Below are positions 27,201 through 34,567 of a stretch of DNA of 64,000 nt, piece after piece (position 1 is the stretch's first letter; each line of letters opens with the position of its first letter). The position numbers and the translations under genes were made by a program. The notes under the pieces were generated by a model, which searched no databases, was not told the DNA's origin, and was given only the letters and a program-made list of their open reading frames with translations. Source of the stretch: Psychroserpens ponticola (lineage in GTDB: Bacteria; Bacteroidota; Bacteroidia; Flavobacteriales; Flavobacteriaceae); NCBI RefSeq assembly GCF_023556315.2, contig NZ_CP116221.1, positions 3,424,001-3,488,000 of the forward strand, read 5' to 3'.

Positions 27201-27358
27201 AATGGATGACCAACATGTAAACCTGCTCCACTCGGATAAGGAAACATATCTAACACATAATATTTAGGTTTATCGCTTTTATTTTCAGCTTTAAACGTTT
27301 GATTATCTTCCCAATACTTTTGCCATTTGGCTTCTATCTCGTTAAAATGATAACTCAT
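24227..27358 (-). CDS. leuS: Leucine--tRNA ligase with repeat-derived insertions
   Basis: 1043-residue class I synthetase for tRNA-Leu, long for LeuRS (E. coli has 860). Motifs: FPYPSGAGLHVGHPLG (HIGH region, about 40-55), the CP1 editing-site threonine motif TTRPDTIYG (about 323-331) with GTGAVMSVP, and KMSKS in VEKMSKSKYN (about 820-829). An extra stretch of about 80 residues (about 680-760) lies before the KMSKS loop; I know a shorter segment there in Bacteroidota. Two 11-codon segments encoded by an intergenic-type repeat (about residues 306-318 and 563-575) are unusual. It is divergent from ftsX. Confidence 0.97.
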   Translation of the reverse strand: MSYHFNEIEAKWQKYWEDNQTFKAENKSDKPKYYVLDMFPYPSGAGLHVGHPLGYIASDIYSRYKRHKGFNVLHPQGYDSFGLPAEQYAIQTGQHPADTTRVNIEGGVDKAGNVIEGYRKQLDRIGFSFDWSREVRTSNPEYYKWTQWIFIQLFESWYNNDRNHAEHIDTLISKFSAEGNTTVNVVCDDDINEFTAEEWNAFSSEEQQEILLKYRLTYLAETEVNWCPALGTVLANDEIVNGVSERGGHPVMRKKMTQWSMRISAYAERLLQGLDTIDWTDSLKESQRNWIGKSVGASVTFNVIPSVTSSADETSHQIEVFTTRPDTIYGVSFMTLAPEHELVSQIVTDEQKSEVEAYIEATAKRSERDRMADVKTISGAFTGAYAEHPFTKEPIPIWIGDYVLAGYGTGAVMSVPCGDQRDYDFAKHFNIDIPNIFEGVDISEEAFAAKDNVKIANSDFLNGMNYKKATKRAIYELEQLGQGEGKTNYRLRDAVFSRQRYWGEPFPVYYVNGKPQMIDKQHLPIVLPEVEKYLPTETGEPPLGRADVWAWDTNTNTIVSNDLCHTVSSSAVETSQDNGIYPLELNTMPGWAGSSWYFFRYMEDAANRGEAFASEEALNYWENVDLYIGGSEHATGHLLYSRFWVKFMKDRGFVNVEEPFKKLINQGMILGTSAFVYRVKYNVSALGHYEKGENEKQENYIDEIKSILPSIYVSDNIFKGKSLIELDEFFKENYSNKYITKEVLDKIELFKKNDSSLSSISIHVSNIDKLHVKVQYVNASDELDIEGLKNDGEFGEDFKDAEFILEDGVYKVGREVEKMSKSKYNVVNPDNICKQYGADSLRLYEMFLGPLEQAKPWNTAGITGVHGFLKKLWKLYVGDNGLNVNDTEPTKDNLKTLHKTIKKVEDDIENFSFNTSVSTFMIAVNELTAQKCNSKEVLEPLLVVLSPYAPHIAEELWSKLGNNESISTAAFPVFDASHLVESSKNYPISFNGKMRFTLELPLDMSKDDIEKTVMAHEKTIAQLDGRTPKKVIVVPGKIVNIVG
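25631..25669. repeat. Copy of the GAGCGCAG repeat inside leuS
   Basis: Core CGTCGAGCGCAGTCGAGACG (minus strand) within leuS, translated as VSSSAVETSQ. It matches the copy at 26411-26442 and intergenic copies at 33531-33556 and 57671-57697. Confidence 0.85.
26411..26442. repeat. Second copy of the GAGCGCAG repeat inside leuS
   Basis: Core CGTCGAGCGCAGACGAGACG (minus strand), translated in the same frame as VTSSADETSH, just before the editing-site motif. Only single-base differences from the other leuS copy are seen in the core. Confidence 0.85.
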
Positions 27359-27381
27359 TATTTTTCCTCAAATTTAGACCG

Positions 27382-27389
27382 CAAATTTA
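27382..27389 (-). promoter_or_regulatory. TAnnTTTG promoter element of leuS
   Basis: Minus-strand TAAATTTG; a second identical TAAATTTG lies at 27369-27376, closer to the start codon. Confidence 0.5.
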
Positions 27390-27481
27390 AAGGTATTACA
27401 ACACAATTGAAAGTTTAAGCGTTGTAAACATTATACAAAGCGATTTCTTTTATATTTTTACATCATCAATGCCATAATTAT

Positions 27482-28360
27482 ATGAGTTCATCTTTTGACA
27501 GATATCAAAAACGAAAATTAATTACGTCTTACTTTTCAGTAGTCGTTAGTATAGCACTTGTCCTATTTTTATTAGGATGTTTAGGCTTATTGGTATTGAA
27601 TGCAAAAAAAGTAGCTGATCATTTTAGAGAACAAGTTGTGGTAACAATTTATTTGAATGATTCTGCTAAGCAAGTTGAAGTTGACCAATTAGAGAATACT
27701 TTAGCAATGGCTGAATATTCAAAATCGACAGAATATGTCTCAAAAGAGCAAGCTGCCGAACTTATGAAGGCAGAAACTGGCGAAGACTTTATGGACTTTG
27801 TAGGTTATAATCCGTTGCAAAACTCAATTGATGTGTATCTGAAAGCAGATTATGTTACCAATGAAACACTTGATGGCATTACTGAAGAATTAGCGAATAA
27901 AAAGTTTATTGAAGACATCACTTACGATAATGACCTTGTAGAACTCATGAATAACAACGTTAAGAAAATTACGTTTTGGGTGTTATTACTAAGTGCTATA
28001 TTTACCTTAATTGCGGTTTTATTGATTAATAGTTCGATTCGATTAGCAGTGTATTCTAAACGATTTATTATTAAAACCATGCAAATGGTTGGTGCTACTA
28101 AAACCTTTATTAGACGACCATTTGTTTTTAAAAGTGTACAATTGGGTGTGATTGGAGCCATTGTTGCTTTAATAGGAATGGGAATTGTTTTGTATTATTT
28201 AGATCTTATGTTTCCTGAATTGGAACTCATACAGAATCCTATATTAGTCGGAAGTTTATTTGTTGGTATCTTTTTATTGGGTGTATTAATTACTTGGATA
28301 AGCACGTTTATTGCGACACAACGTTTCTTGAATTTGAAAACAGATCAATTGTACTATTAA
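27482..28360 (+). CDS. ftsX: Cell division protein FtsX
   Basis: 292-residue permease-like protein: membrane helix about 21-41, a periplasmic region of about 120 residues (VTIYLNDSAKQVEV, the FtsX ECD), then three C-terminal helices (about 165-185, 216-238, 255-277) with the FtsX signature QMVGATKTFIRRPF. FtsEX couples ATP hydrolysis to peptidoglycan hydrolase activation at the septum. The ATPase FtsE is not nearby, as often in Bacteroidota. DUF3098 and uppP follow on the same strand. Confidence 0.93.
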   Translation: MSSSFDRYQKRKLITSYFSVVVSIALVLFLLGCLGLLVLNAKKVADHFREQVVVTIYLNDSAKQVEVDQLENTLAMAEYSKSTEYVSKEQAAELMKAETGEDFMDFVGYNPLQNSIDVYLKADYVTNETLDGITEELANKKFIEDITYDNDLVELMNNNVKKITFWVLLLSAIFTLIAVLLINSSIRLAVYSKRFIIKTMQMVGATKTFIRRPFVFKSVQLGVIGAIVALIGMGIVLYYLDLMFPELELIQNPILVGSLFVGIFLLGVLITWISTFIATQRFLNLKTDQLYY

Positions 28361-28416
28361 TATTTAATTAAGAATTTGCACTAAAATTTCTTATATATTT
28401 ACAGCATATTTTAATC

Positions 28417-28680
28417 ATGGGAGAACAAAAACGCAAAGAATCAAGTAACAACGAATTTATATTCGGAAAGAAAAACTACAAGTTTATGCTTATTGGTTTA
28501 GGCTTTATTGCGCTTGGTTTTATTTTAATGTCTGGAGGCGGAAGCGATGATCCCAATGTATTTGATCCTTCTATATTTAGTTGGAGACGTATTCGATTGG
28601 CACCAGCTTTAGTATTAATTGGCTTCGGAATTCAGGTGTATGCCATTTTATTAAATCCAAATAAGGATTCAAAATCTTAA
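28417..28680 (+). CDS. DUF3098 domain-containing membrane protein
   Basis: 87 residues with the DUF3098 pattern: FIFGKKNYKFMLIGLGFI (first helix about 24-44), GGGSDDPNVFDPSIFSWRR in the loop, and a second helix near 60-77. Small inner-membrane protein of unknown function, kept next to ftsX in Bacteroidota, which hints at a cell-envelope role. Gap to ftsX is 56 bp. Confidence 0.9.
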   Translation: MGEQKRKESSNNEFIFGKKNYKFMLIGLGFIALGFILMSGGGSDDPNVFDPSIFSWRRIRLAPALVLIGFGIQVYAILLNPNKDSKS

Positions 28681-28724
28681 CCATAAATTTCTTTTCTTTT
28701 TCGCTTTTCATACATCTATTTTGA

Positions 28725-28732
28725 TACTTTTG
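28725..28732 (+). promoter_or_regulatory. TAnnTTTG promoter element of uppP
   Basis: TACTTTTG ends four bases before the ATG at 28737, predicting a leaderless transcript for uppP-truB. Confidence 0.6.
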
Positions 28733-28736
28733 CCAC

Positions 28737-29528
28737 ATGGATATTATTGATTCAATTGTATTAGGAATTATTCAAGGCCTTACTGAGTTTTTACCTGTAT
28801 CATCTAGTGGTCACTTAGAATTAGGCAAAGCTATTCTTGGTGATGAATCCATCCCAAAAGAAAGCTTATTATTTACAGTTGTTTTACATTTTGCAACAGC
28901 TTTAAGTACTATCGTAGTCTTTAGAAAAGATATTTGGTCTATTTTAAAAGGAGTTTTAAAATTTCAATGGAATGACGATGTTCAATTTGCATCCAAAATA
29001 GCAGTATCTATGCTACCTGCTGCAATAGTTGGGTATACCTATGAAAGTGAATTATCTGAATTATTTGGTGGTAATATTAAGCTAGTAGGTTTTATGCTTA
29101 TTCTAACTGCACTACTCTTATATCTAGCAGATAAAGCCAAAAACACGACTAAAAACATATCCTTTAGGAATGCCATAGTCATTGGTTTTGCTCAAGCCAT
29201 TGCAATGCTTCCAGGTATTTCGCGATCTGGAGCCACGATTTCTACGTCTGTTCTACTTGGAAATGATAAAACTAAAGCTGCTCGATTTTCATTTTTAATG
29301 GTTGTTCCCTTAATCTTTGGAAAAATAGCTAAAGACATTATTGGTGGTGAACTCACTTATGATAGTGGAAATTTTACCTCATTAAGCGTTGGGTTTATTG
29401 CTGCATTTATTTCAGGATTGTTTGCTTGCACATGGATGATAAGCTTAGTAAAGAAAAGTAAACTTATCTACTTCTCTATGTACTGTGTAGTCGTTGGTTT
29501 AATCGCAATTTATATTGCTTCAACTTAA
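28737..29528 (+). CDS. uppP: Undecaprenyl-diphosphatase
   Basis: 263-residue integral membrane enzyme (BacA/UppP) that removes a phosphate from undecaprenyl diphosphate so that the lipid carrier can be reused for cell wall synthesis. Family motifs are GLTEFLPVSSSGHLEL (about residues 15-30) and PGISRSGATISTSVLLG (about 155-171), which carry catalytic Ser, His, Glu and Arg. Eight hydrophobic segments. It is followed after four bases by truB. Confidence 0.96.
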   Translation: MDIIDSIVLGIIQGLTEFLPVSSSGHLELGKAILGDESIPKESLLFTVVLHFATALSTIVVFRKDIWSILKGVLKFQWNDDVQFASKIAVSMLPAAIVGYTYESELSELFGGNIKLVGFMLILTALLLYLADKAKNTTKNISFRNAIVIGFAQAIAMLPGISRSGATISTSVLLGNDKTKAARFSFLMVVPLIFGKIAKDIIGGELTYDSGNFTSLSVGFIAAFISGLFACTWMISLVKKSKLIYFSMYCVVVGLIAIYIAST

Positions 29529-29532
29529 ATCT

Positions 29533-30222
29533 ATGTTTACTAAAGAAGACTACCAAGCTGGACAAGTTTTACTTATCGATAAACCATTAACATGGACGTC
29601 CTTTCAAGCCGTAAACAAATTACGATGGGAAATTAGACAAGCCTTCAATATTAAAAAAATTAAGGTTGGTCATGCAGGAACTCTAGACCCTTTAGCTACT
29701 GGATTATTGATTATTTGCACAGGGAAAATGACTAAGCAAATCAATACGTTTCAAGGTCAGGATAAAGAATATACTGGTACTTTTGTCATTGGAAGCACAA
29801 CACCTTCTTATGATTTAGAAACAGAAATAGATCATACTTTTCCAACAGAACACATCACAGAAGCATTAATTCACGACACTACCAAACAATTCATTGGAAG
29901 CATTGAACAGTTTCCTCCAATCTTTTCGGCTATAAAAAAAGATGGAAAGCGGTTATATGAATTTGCAAGAGCTGGAGAAAAAGTAGACATCAAATCAAGA
30001 ACCGTTAGTATTTCAGTATTTGAAATCACTAAGATTGAAGGTAATAACATAAACTTTAGAGTCGTTTGTAGCAAAGGTACTTACATTAGATCATTGGCTC
30101 ACGATTTTGGTAAATCACTACAGTCTGGAGGTCACCTTTCAGTATTAAGACGGACTAAAATTGGTGATTTTCATGTTGATAATGCCATGTCTCCAGAAGA
30201 TTTTATTGCTAAACTAGCTTAA
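29533..30222 (+). CDS. truB: tRNA pseudouridine(55) synthase
   Basis: 229-residue TruB that makes pseudouridine 55 in the T loop of most tRNAs. The catalytic Asp is in GHAGTLDPLATGLL (about 45-58); KIKKIKVG, the PPIFSAIKKDGKRLYE loop and VVCSKGTYIRSLAHD are family signatures. The C-terminal PUA domain seen in longer members is missing. I chose ATG 29533, four bases after the uppP stop, over an upstream TTG that lies inside uppP. Confidence 0.95.
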   Translation: MFTKEDYQAGQVLLIDKPLTWTSFQAVNKLRWEIRQAFNIKKIKVGHAGTLDPLATGLLIICTGKMTKQINTFQGQDKEYTGTFVIGSTTPSYDLETEIDHTFPTEHITEALIHDTTKQFIGSIEQFPPIFSAIKKDGKRLYEFARAGEKVDIKSRTVSISVFEITKIEGNNINFRVVCSKGTYIRSLAHDFGKSLQSGGHLSVLRRTKIGDFHVDNAMSPEDFIAKLA

Positions 30223-30320
30223 CTTTCAAAGTTCAATAGAACACCATTTCAATCGCTTTTAATCTAAATTAGTTATCTTAACGTATATCATATACAAACC
30301 AAAACTAAACATTAATCTAT

Positions 30321-31076
30321 TTGAATCTCTTAGATAAACATAAAGCATTGCTTATTACACTCTTAATTTCTGGGACTGTTGTACTTGCTATGTTTAGTCT
30401 CCAGATAAAAAAAGCAGGAGAGTTTATCACGGAAAGTTATTATGAAATAGAACCTCAAACAATAGAAGAGTTAAAAGCTCTTGAAGACAAACTTCTTGCT
30501 AAAGAAGCTTCAAAAACGAATACAAATGAAGCTTTTAATGAAGACCAAGAGTTCAAAGAAATGATGCAAAATTTCAAATCGGTATCTTCTAACGACTTTG
30601 AAAAAACTACTGAAATAGATGAGAAATCTTTTGATGAAACCTCGAAAACTACAGATGATGTGATAACTTCTAATTCTGATTATAATAGCTCAAAAGCCTT
30701 TGCTGTACAAGAAAAAGAACGTCAGTCGTTTAATAAAGCTAACGATATTTTAGCTATGCATTCAAACAAAAAAAGTGATGACGACACAAAAGCTAATAGA
30801 AGTAGTAGTGTGTCATTCTCACTAAGAAATAGAAGCAAAGTAAAATTACCTCCTCCTGTTTATTTGTGCGAGGTGACTGGAAAAATAGTTGTCAATATAA
30901 CTGTTGATAGCAACGGACTTGTGACAGATACTTATATTAATTCATCATCATCTTCTGACAATCAATGTTTGATTGATCACGCCATTGAATACGCTGAAAA
31001 TGCAATTTTTTCATCTGATGCAACTACCAAAAGTCAGATTGGTTCAATTACCTATTATTTTAAAGGGAAAGGTTAA
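30321..31076 (+). CDS. Membrane-anchored protein with a TonB-like C-terminal domain
   Basis: 251 residues. An N-terminal helix (about 8-28), a long charged, low-complexity middle (about 40-165), then a C-terminal domain of about 80 residues beginning KLPPPVYLCEVTGKIVVNI, whose VTGKIVVNITVDSNGLVTD pattern is that of TonB C-terminal-like domains. It might span the periplasm and touch an outer-membrane receptor, but it lacks the long Pro-rich stretch of a typical TonB. The start is a TTG, since no in-frame ATG lies between the upstream stop and the helix. Converges with the thioredoxin-like gene, overlapping four bases. Confidence 0.75.
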   Translation: MNLLDKHKALLITLLISGTVVLAMFSLQIKKAGEFITESYYEIEPQTIEELKALEDKLLAKEASKTNTNEAFNEDQEFKEMMQNFKSVSSNDFEKTTEIDEKSFDETSKTTDDVITSNSDYNSSKAFAVQEKERQSFNKANDILAMHSNKKSDDDTKANRSSSVSFSLRNRSKVKLPPPVYLCEVTGKIVVNITVDSNGLVTDTYINSSSSSDNQCLIDHAIEYAENAIFSSDATTKSQIGSITYYFKGKG

Positions 31077-31693
31077 AGGTTTAATAATGCCATAACATCT
31101 TCAATAATGCTTTGCCCTTTATTTTTATTGTACCAACCTTGTAAATCTTCTTTAAACTCAGGCGTTAATGATCCATGTTCTGCTTTGTAAGCATTAACCA
31201 TATTTGTTGCCTCTGTTGGTCTTGGCCCATAAGTATTTACAACGGCATTTGATGTATTATCAATCATAATTAACTTCGCGATTGCTCGTCCACCATTGGT
31301 TAAAAACTGATCCATCAACCCTTCATTTTCATCTCTAAAAACTAATTTTAAATCGATATTATCTGATAACTCAGCCATTTTATTCAATATTGGAATTACA
31401 TGAGCTGCGTCACCACACCAACTTTCGGTAATCACAAGCCAAGTGACATGGCCTTTAAAATTTAAAACTTTGTTTTTAATCTCTTCGGATACTTTAATTG
31501 TCTTGTCCCAACGTTTCATTCGACGATCATTAAGCATCGTATAATTTGCTAGCGCTTCCGTTTTTTCATCACCAGAATTTGATTCTTTCTCAACTAAATC
31601 ATGCACCAATGCACGATAGTCTTGATATGAAATTCCTTTTTGTAAGCTTTCGTTTATGATGTCTTTTACTGATATATGTTCCAAAGTTTTCAT
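31073..31693 (-). CDS. Thioredoxin family protein lacking the second active-site cysteine
   Basis: 206 residues with a thioredoxin fold at about 60-165: VTWLVITESWCGDAAHVIPIL carries a WCxxA in place of WCxxC, so only one Cys remains at the active site, and FRDENEGLMDQFL and RAIAKLIMID follow. This is the Thioredoxin_9-like family. Redox exchange by a two-Cys mechanism seems impossible; a monothiol or binding role is possible. No signal peptide, so cytoplasmic. Confidence 0.85.
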   Translation of the reverse strand: MKTLEHISVKDIINESLQKGISYQDYRALVHDLVEKESNSGDEKTEALANYTMLNDRRMKRWDKTIKVSEEIKNKVLNFKGHVTWLVITESWCGDAAHVIPILNKMAELSDNIDLKLVFRDENEGLMDQFLTNGGRAIAKLIMIDNTSNAVVNTYGPRPTEATNMVNAYKAEHGSLTPEFKEDLQGWYNKNKGQSIIEDVMALLNL

Positions 31694-31836
31694 GATGTTT
31701 TATTTTGCAATTTAGTTTAAACTCAAACAATGAAAAATGACTTAAATCATAAAAATAAAATCATTCATTGCAGAGTCATAGCTTAAGACGAATTATTAAG
31801 CAAAAACTTACTATTTTTAAAGTTCAAAACAATTTT

Positions 31837-32400
31837 ATGAAAAAACACAAATGCGGTTGGTGCCTCGGAAACGATTTATATGAAGCCTATCATGATGAAG
31901 AATGGGGAGTTCCTGTATATGATGATGATACCTTATTTGAATTTTTAATTCTAGAAACATTTCAAGCAGGATTAAGTTGGATTACTGTTTTAAAAAAACG
32001 TGAAAATTTCAGAACCGCTTTTGATCAATTCGACTATAAAAAAATTGCAAGCTACAATCAGAAAAAGATTGATAGTTTACTAGAAAATGAAGGCATCATT
32101 AGAAATAAACTAAAAGTAAATGCAACGATTACCAACGCTCAAGCGTTTATAAAAATTCAAGAAAATTATGGTTCGTTTTCAAAATACATTTGGGAGTTTG
32201 TTGATGGTAAACCAATAAAAAACAGGTTTAAAGATTATAAAAAAGCGCCAGCGAACACACCTTTAAGCGACACGATTAGTAAAGATTTAAAAAAGCGAGG
32301 CTTTAAATTTGTAGGTTCAACAGTAATCTATGCGCATATGCAAGCTACAGGAATGGTCAATGATCATGAAGTTAATTGTTTTAGATATGATGAAGTTTAG
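31837..32400 (+). CDS. tag: DNA-3-methyladenine glycosylase I
   Basis: 187-residue glycosylase that removes 3-methyladenine from DNA. The zinc-binding set is visible: Cys in KCGWC and His in EAYHDEEWG at the N-terminus, and His and Cys in NDHEVNCF at the C-terminus. The HhH region ETFQAGLSWITVLKKRENFR (about 51-70) gives the glycosylase signature. I take ATG 31837 because the zinc motif begins five codons later; a TTG 69 bp upstream would add a basic extension not seen in the family. Converges with aat (four-base overlap). Confidence 0.95.
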   Translation: MKKHKCGWCLGNDLYEAYHDEEWGVPVYDDDTLFEFLILETFQAGLSWITVLKKRENFRTAFDQFDYKKIASYNQKKIDSLLENEGIIRNKLKVNATITNAQAFIKIQENYGSFSKYIWEFVDGKPIKNRFKDYKKAPANTPLSDTISKDLKKRGFKFVGSTVIYAHMQATGMVNDHEVNCFRYDEV

Positions 32401-33023
32401 CTTAAATATTTCAGAAACTCATCTCTTGAGATGTCTTCAGCTCCTAAACTTGCAAGATGATTTGTATAAACTTGGCAATCGATTAGCTTATAGTTTGTGT
32501 TTTGTATAAACGAAATAAATCCAACTTTGCTAGCATTACTGACTTTACTAAACATGCTTTCACCACAAAACACACCATTATCTAAGTCTACACCATACAA
32601 ACCTCCAACGAGGTTTTCATTTAGCCATACTTCAACAGATTTTGCTATTCCAAGTTCGTGTAATTTTATGTAAGCGTCTTTCAAATCATTTGTTATCCAA
32701 GTCCCTTTTTGTCCATCGCGTTTTATTTTTGAACAATTATTGATGACTGCTTCAAAATCTTTGTTTACAGTAATTTTAAAATCAGTATTCCTTAAGACTT
32801 GCGTCATACTCTTAGATACTTTTAATTGCTCAGGAAATAACACAAATCGAGGATTTGGAGACCACCATAAAATGGGCTCTTCATCTTCAAACCAAGGAAA
32901 GATACCACTCTTGTAGGCTAAGATTAAACGTTCTGGAGTTAGATCACCTCCAATTGCTAAAATCCCTTCTTTAGAAGCTAAAGACACTTCTGGAAACCAT
33001 ATATCTTTATTAAGATAATACAT
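32397..33023 (-). CDS. aat: Leucyl/phenylalanyl-tRNA--protein transferase
   Basis: 208-residue Aat that adds Leu or Phe to N-terminal Arg or Lys of proteins, marking them for ClpAP through the N-end rule. Signatures: GILAIGGDLTPERLILAYKSGIFPWF (read as its parts about residues 20-45), ILWWSPNPRFVL, and the GGLYGVDLDNGVFCGESMFS core (about 140-159). No ClpS gene is seen in the window. Confidence 0.95.
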   Translation of the reverse strand: MYYLNKDIWFPEVSLASKEGILAIGGDLTPERLILAYKSGIFPWFEDEEPILWWSPNPRFVLFPEQLKVSKSMTQVLRNTDFKITVNKDFEAVINNCSKIKRDGQKGTWITNDLKDAYIKLHELGIAKSVEVWLNENLVGGLYGVDLDNGVFCGESMFSKVSNASKVGFISFIQNTNYKLIDCQVYTNHLASLGAEDISRDEFLKYLS

Positions 33024-33051
33024 GAAAATTTGTAGATTAAAGTATAAAAAT

Positions 33052-33089
33052 AAACAACCTCAATGTGATCTTAAACATTGAGGTTGTTT
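33052..33089 (-). terminator. Intrinsic terminator after the DUF3127 gene
   Basis: Fifteen-base-pair stem AAACAACCTCAATGT / ACATTGAGGTTGTTT with an eight-base loop and a T-rich tail on the minus strand, between DUF3127 and aat. Confidence 0.85.
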
Positions 33090-33126
33090 TTATAAGATTC
33101 CTAAATTTTCAGGAATGACAATGTAA

Positions 33127-33498
33127 TTAAAAAGGAAGATCGTCGTGATCTTCTTCGTTTATGTTTGTTGCAGGTTCAAATGCTTCAGCAGGAGCTACAG
33201 GTGGCATATTTTCTGCATTTGCTTGAAGGTTTTCAATTCTCCAACCTTGAACAGAGTTAAAATATTTAGTTTCTCCTTGTGGATTAACCCACTCTCTACC
33301 TCTTAGGTTGATATTTACTTTTACGCCTTGACCTACTTGATAGTTATTTAATAAATCTGTTTTGTCTTGAACAAATTCAATTAAGATATGTTGTGGATAC
33401 TGTTCCTCTGTAGTTACTACTAATTCTCTTTTTCTAAACCCATTGCTACCAAAGGTTTGTGTTTCGCTAATCATTTTGACTTTTCCTTGTACTTCCAT
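33127..33498 (-). CDS. DUF3127 domain-containing protein
   Basis: 123 residues. DUF3127 occupies about 1-90, with KVKMISETQTFGSNGFRKRE near the N-terminus and a VNINLRGREWVNPQGETKYF strand; the last 30 residues are acidic and end DDLPF, like the acidic tail of single-stranded DNA-binding proteins. The core looks like an OB fold, so an SSB-like role is possible but unproven. It lies between an intergenic repeat and a terminator, downstream of the flavin reductase gene. Confidence 0.85.
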   Translation of the reverse strand: MEVQGKVKMISETQTFGSNGFRKRELVVTTEEQYPQHILIEFVQDKTDLLNNYQVGQGVKVNINLRGREWVNPQGETKYFNSVQGWRIENLQANAENMPPVAPAEAFEPATNINEEDHDDLPF

Positions 33499-33530
33499 TT
33501 TTTACTAAATTTTTATTTTATATATACTTA

Positions 33531-33556
33531 CTTCTCGACTGCGCTCGAAGTGACAG
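33531..33556. repeat. Intergenic copy of the GAGCGCAG repeat
   Basis: Minus-strand ACTTCGAGCGCAGTCGAGAA, between the flavin reductase stop and the DUF3127 start. Confidence 0.8.
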
Positions 33557-33564
33557 TTCAATTT

Positions 33565-34434
33565 TTATGATAACAACAGTTTCCATGCGCTATTAACATC
33601 ACCATAGCTCAAATAATTTCTTGCTATTTTATGTTTTTGTCTGTGAGACATTTCTCTAATATTTGGATAACGTTCACTAACGTTATTTAAAAACTCTTCT
33701 ACGTCTTCTTTGTGTGGTAACTCCTCAATATTGCCTAACATTCCTAAATCATTTCCAGTTAAAATCATACTATTTTTAACCTCATTTGGCATAGAATCTA
33801 CTCCAATACCTAGAGTTGATAATGGTTTTGGAATTTCAAAAAAGCCTTTTTTTGCTCGGTTGTAATAACTTCCTCCAGCTCTTGCAACTAAATCTAATTT
33901 TTCTTGAACGATCATTTGATTATCATCCATTACTGAATCGTCAATATGAAATTTCACTACTTCACAAATTATCAAATTACCAGCTCCTCCTTCGGTTCCT
34001 AATTCAATAATTTCATTCACTTTGCACTCAAATTGCACAGGTGATTCAGCTACTCTAAATGGTTTAACGACATCTGATTCTAACATTGTTAGTCCTGATT
34101 TATCAAACTCATTAACTCCTTTGGCGTACTCAGTGCTACTCAAAGACATTTGCTGAACAATGTCATAATTAACAACATTGATCACTACTTCTTTTGTGTC
34201 TTTAGCATTTTCTAAAGTGTGCTTAGTTGTATTATTTCTTACACGTCGTGCAGGAGAAAATATTAAAATTGGTGGATTAGCGCTAAACACATTAAAAAAA
34301 CTAAAAGGTGACAAATTTGGATTCCCATCAGAATCAACAGTACTCGCAAAAGCTATTGGTCTAGGCGCTACTGCACTTAACAAATAACCATGTAATTTTG
34401 CTGTTGAAATACTTTTAGGATCAAAAGATATCAT
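33565..34434 (-). CDS. Flavin reductase family protein
   Basis: 289 residues. The split-barrel flavin-binding domain (about 15-195) shows the family pattern AVAPRPIAFASTVDSDGNPN and NLSPFSFFNVFSANPP, which hold FMN and NAD(P)H; the C-terminal 90 residues are a helical extension. Such proteins reduce flavins or act as partner reductases for monooxygenases, or on other substrates. The gene has a TAnnTTTG promoter and probably reads into DUF3127. Confidence 0.88.
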   Translation of the reverse strand: MISFDPKSISTAKLHGYLLSAVAPRPIAFASTVDSDGNPNLSPFSFFNVFSANPPILIFSPARRVRNNTTKHTLENAKDTKEVVINVVNYDIVQQMSLSSTEYAKGVNEFDKSGLTMLESDVVKPFRVAESPVQFECKVNEIIELGTEGGAGNLIICEVVKFHIDDSVMDDNQMIVQEKLDLVARAGGSYYNRAKKGFFEIPKPLSTLGIGVDSMPNEVKNSMILTGNDLGMLGNIEELPHKEDVEEFLNNVSERYPNIREMSHRQKHKIARNYLSYGDVNSAWKLLLS

Positions 34435-34465
34435 CTAATATTTTTAGTTTTGTTTATTACGAACG

Positions 34466-34473
34466 CAAATGTA
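34466..34473 (-). promoter_or_regulatory. TAnnTTTG promoter element of the flavin reductase gene
   Basis: Minus-strand TACATTTG, 31 bp upstream of the start codon. Confidence 0.55.
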
Positions 34474-34567
34474 ACTATAAAGTCAAAGTTATGAAAGTGA
34501 TTTGCTTACCCTTAGCACAATATTATTAACATAAATCCATTATATTTAAAATTCAAAAATATACTTG

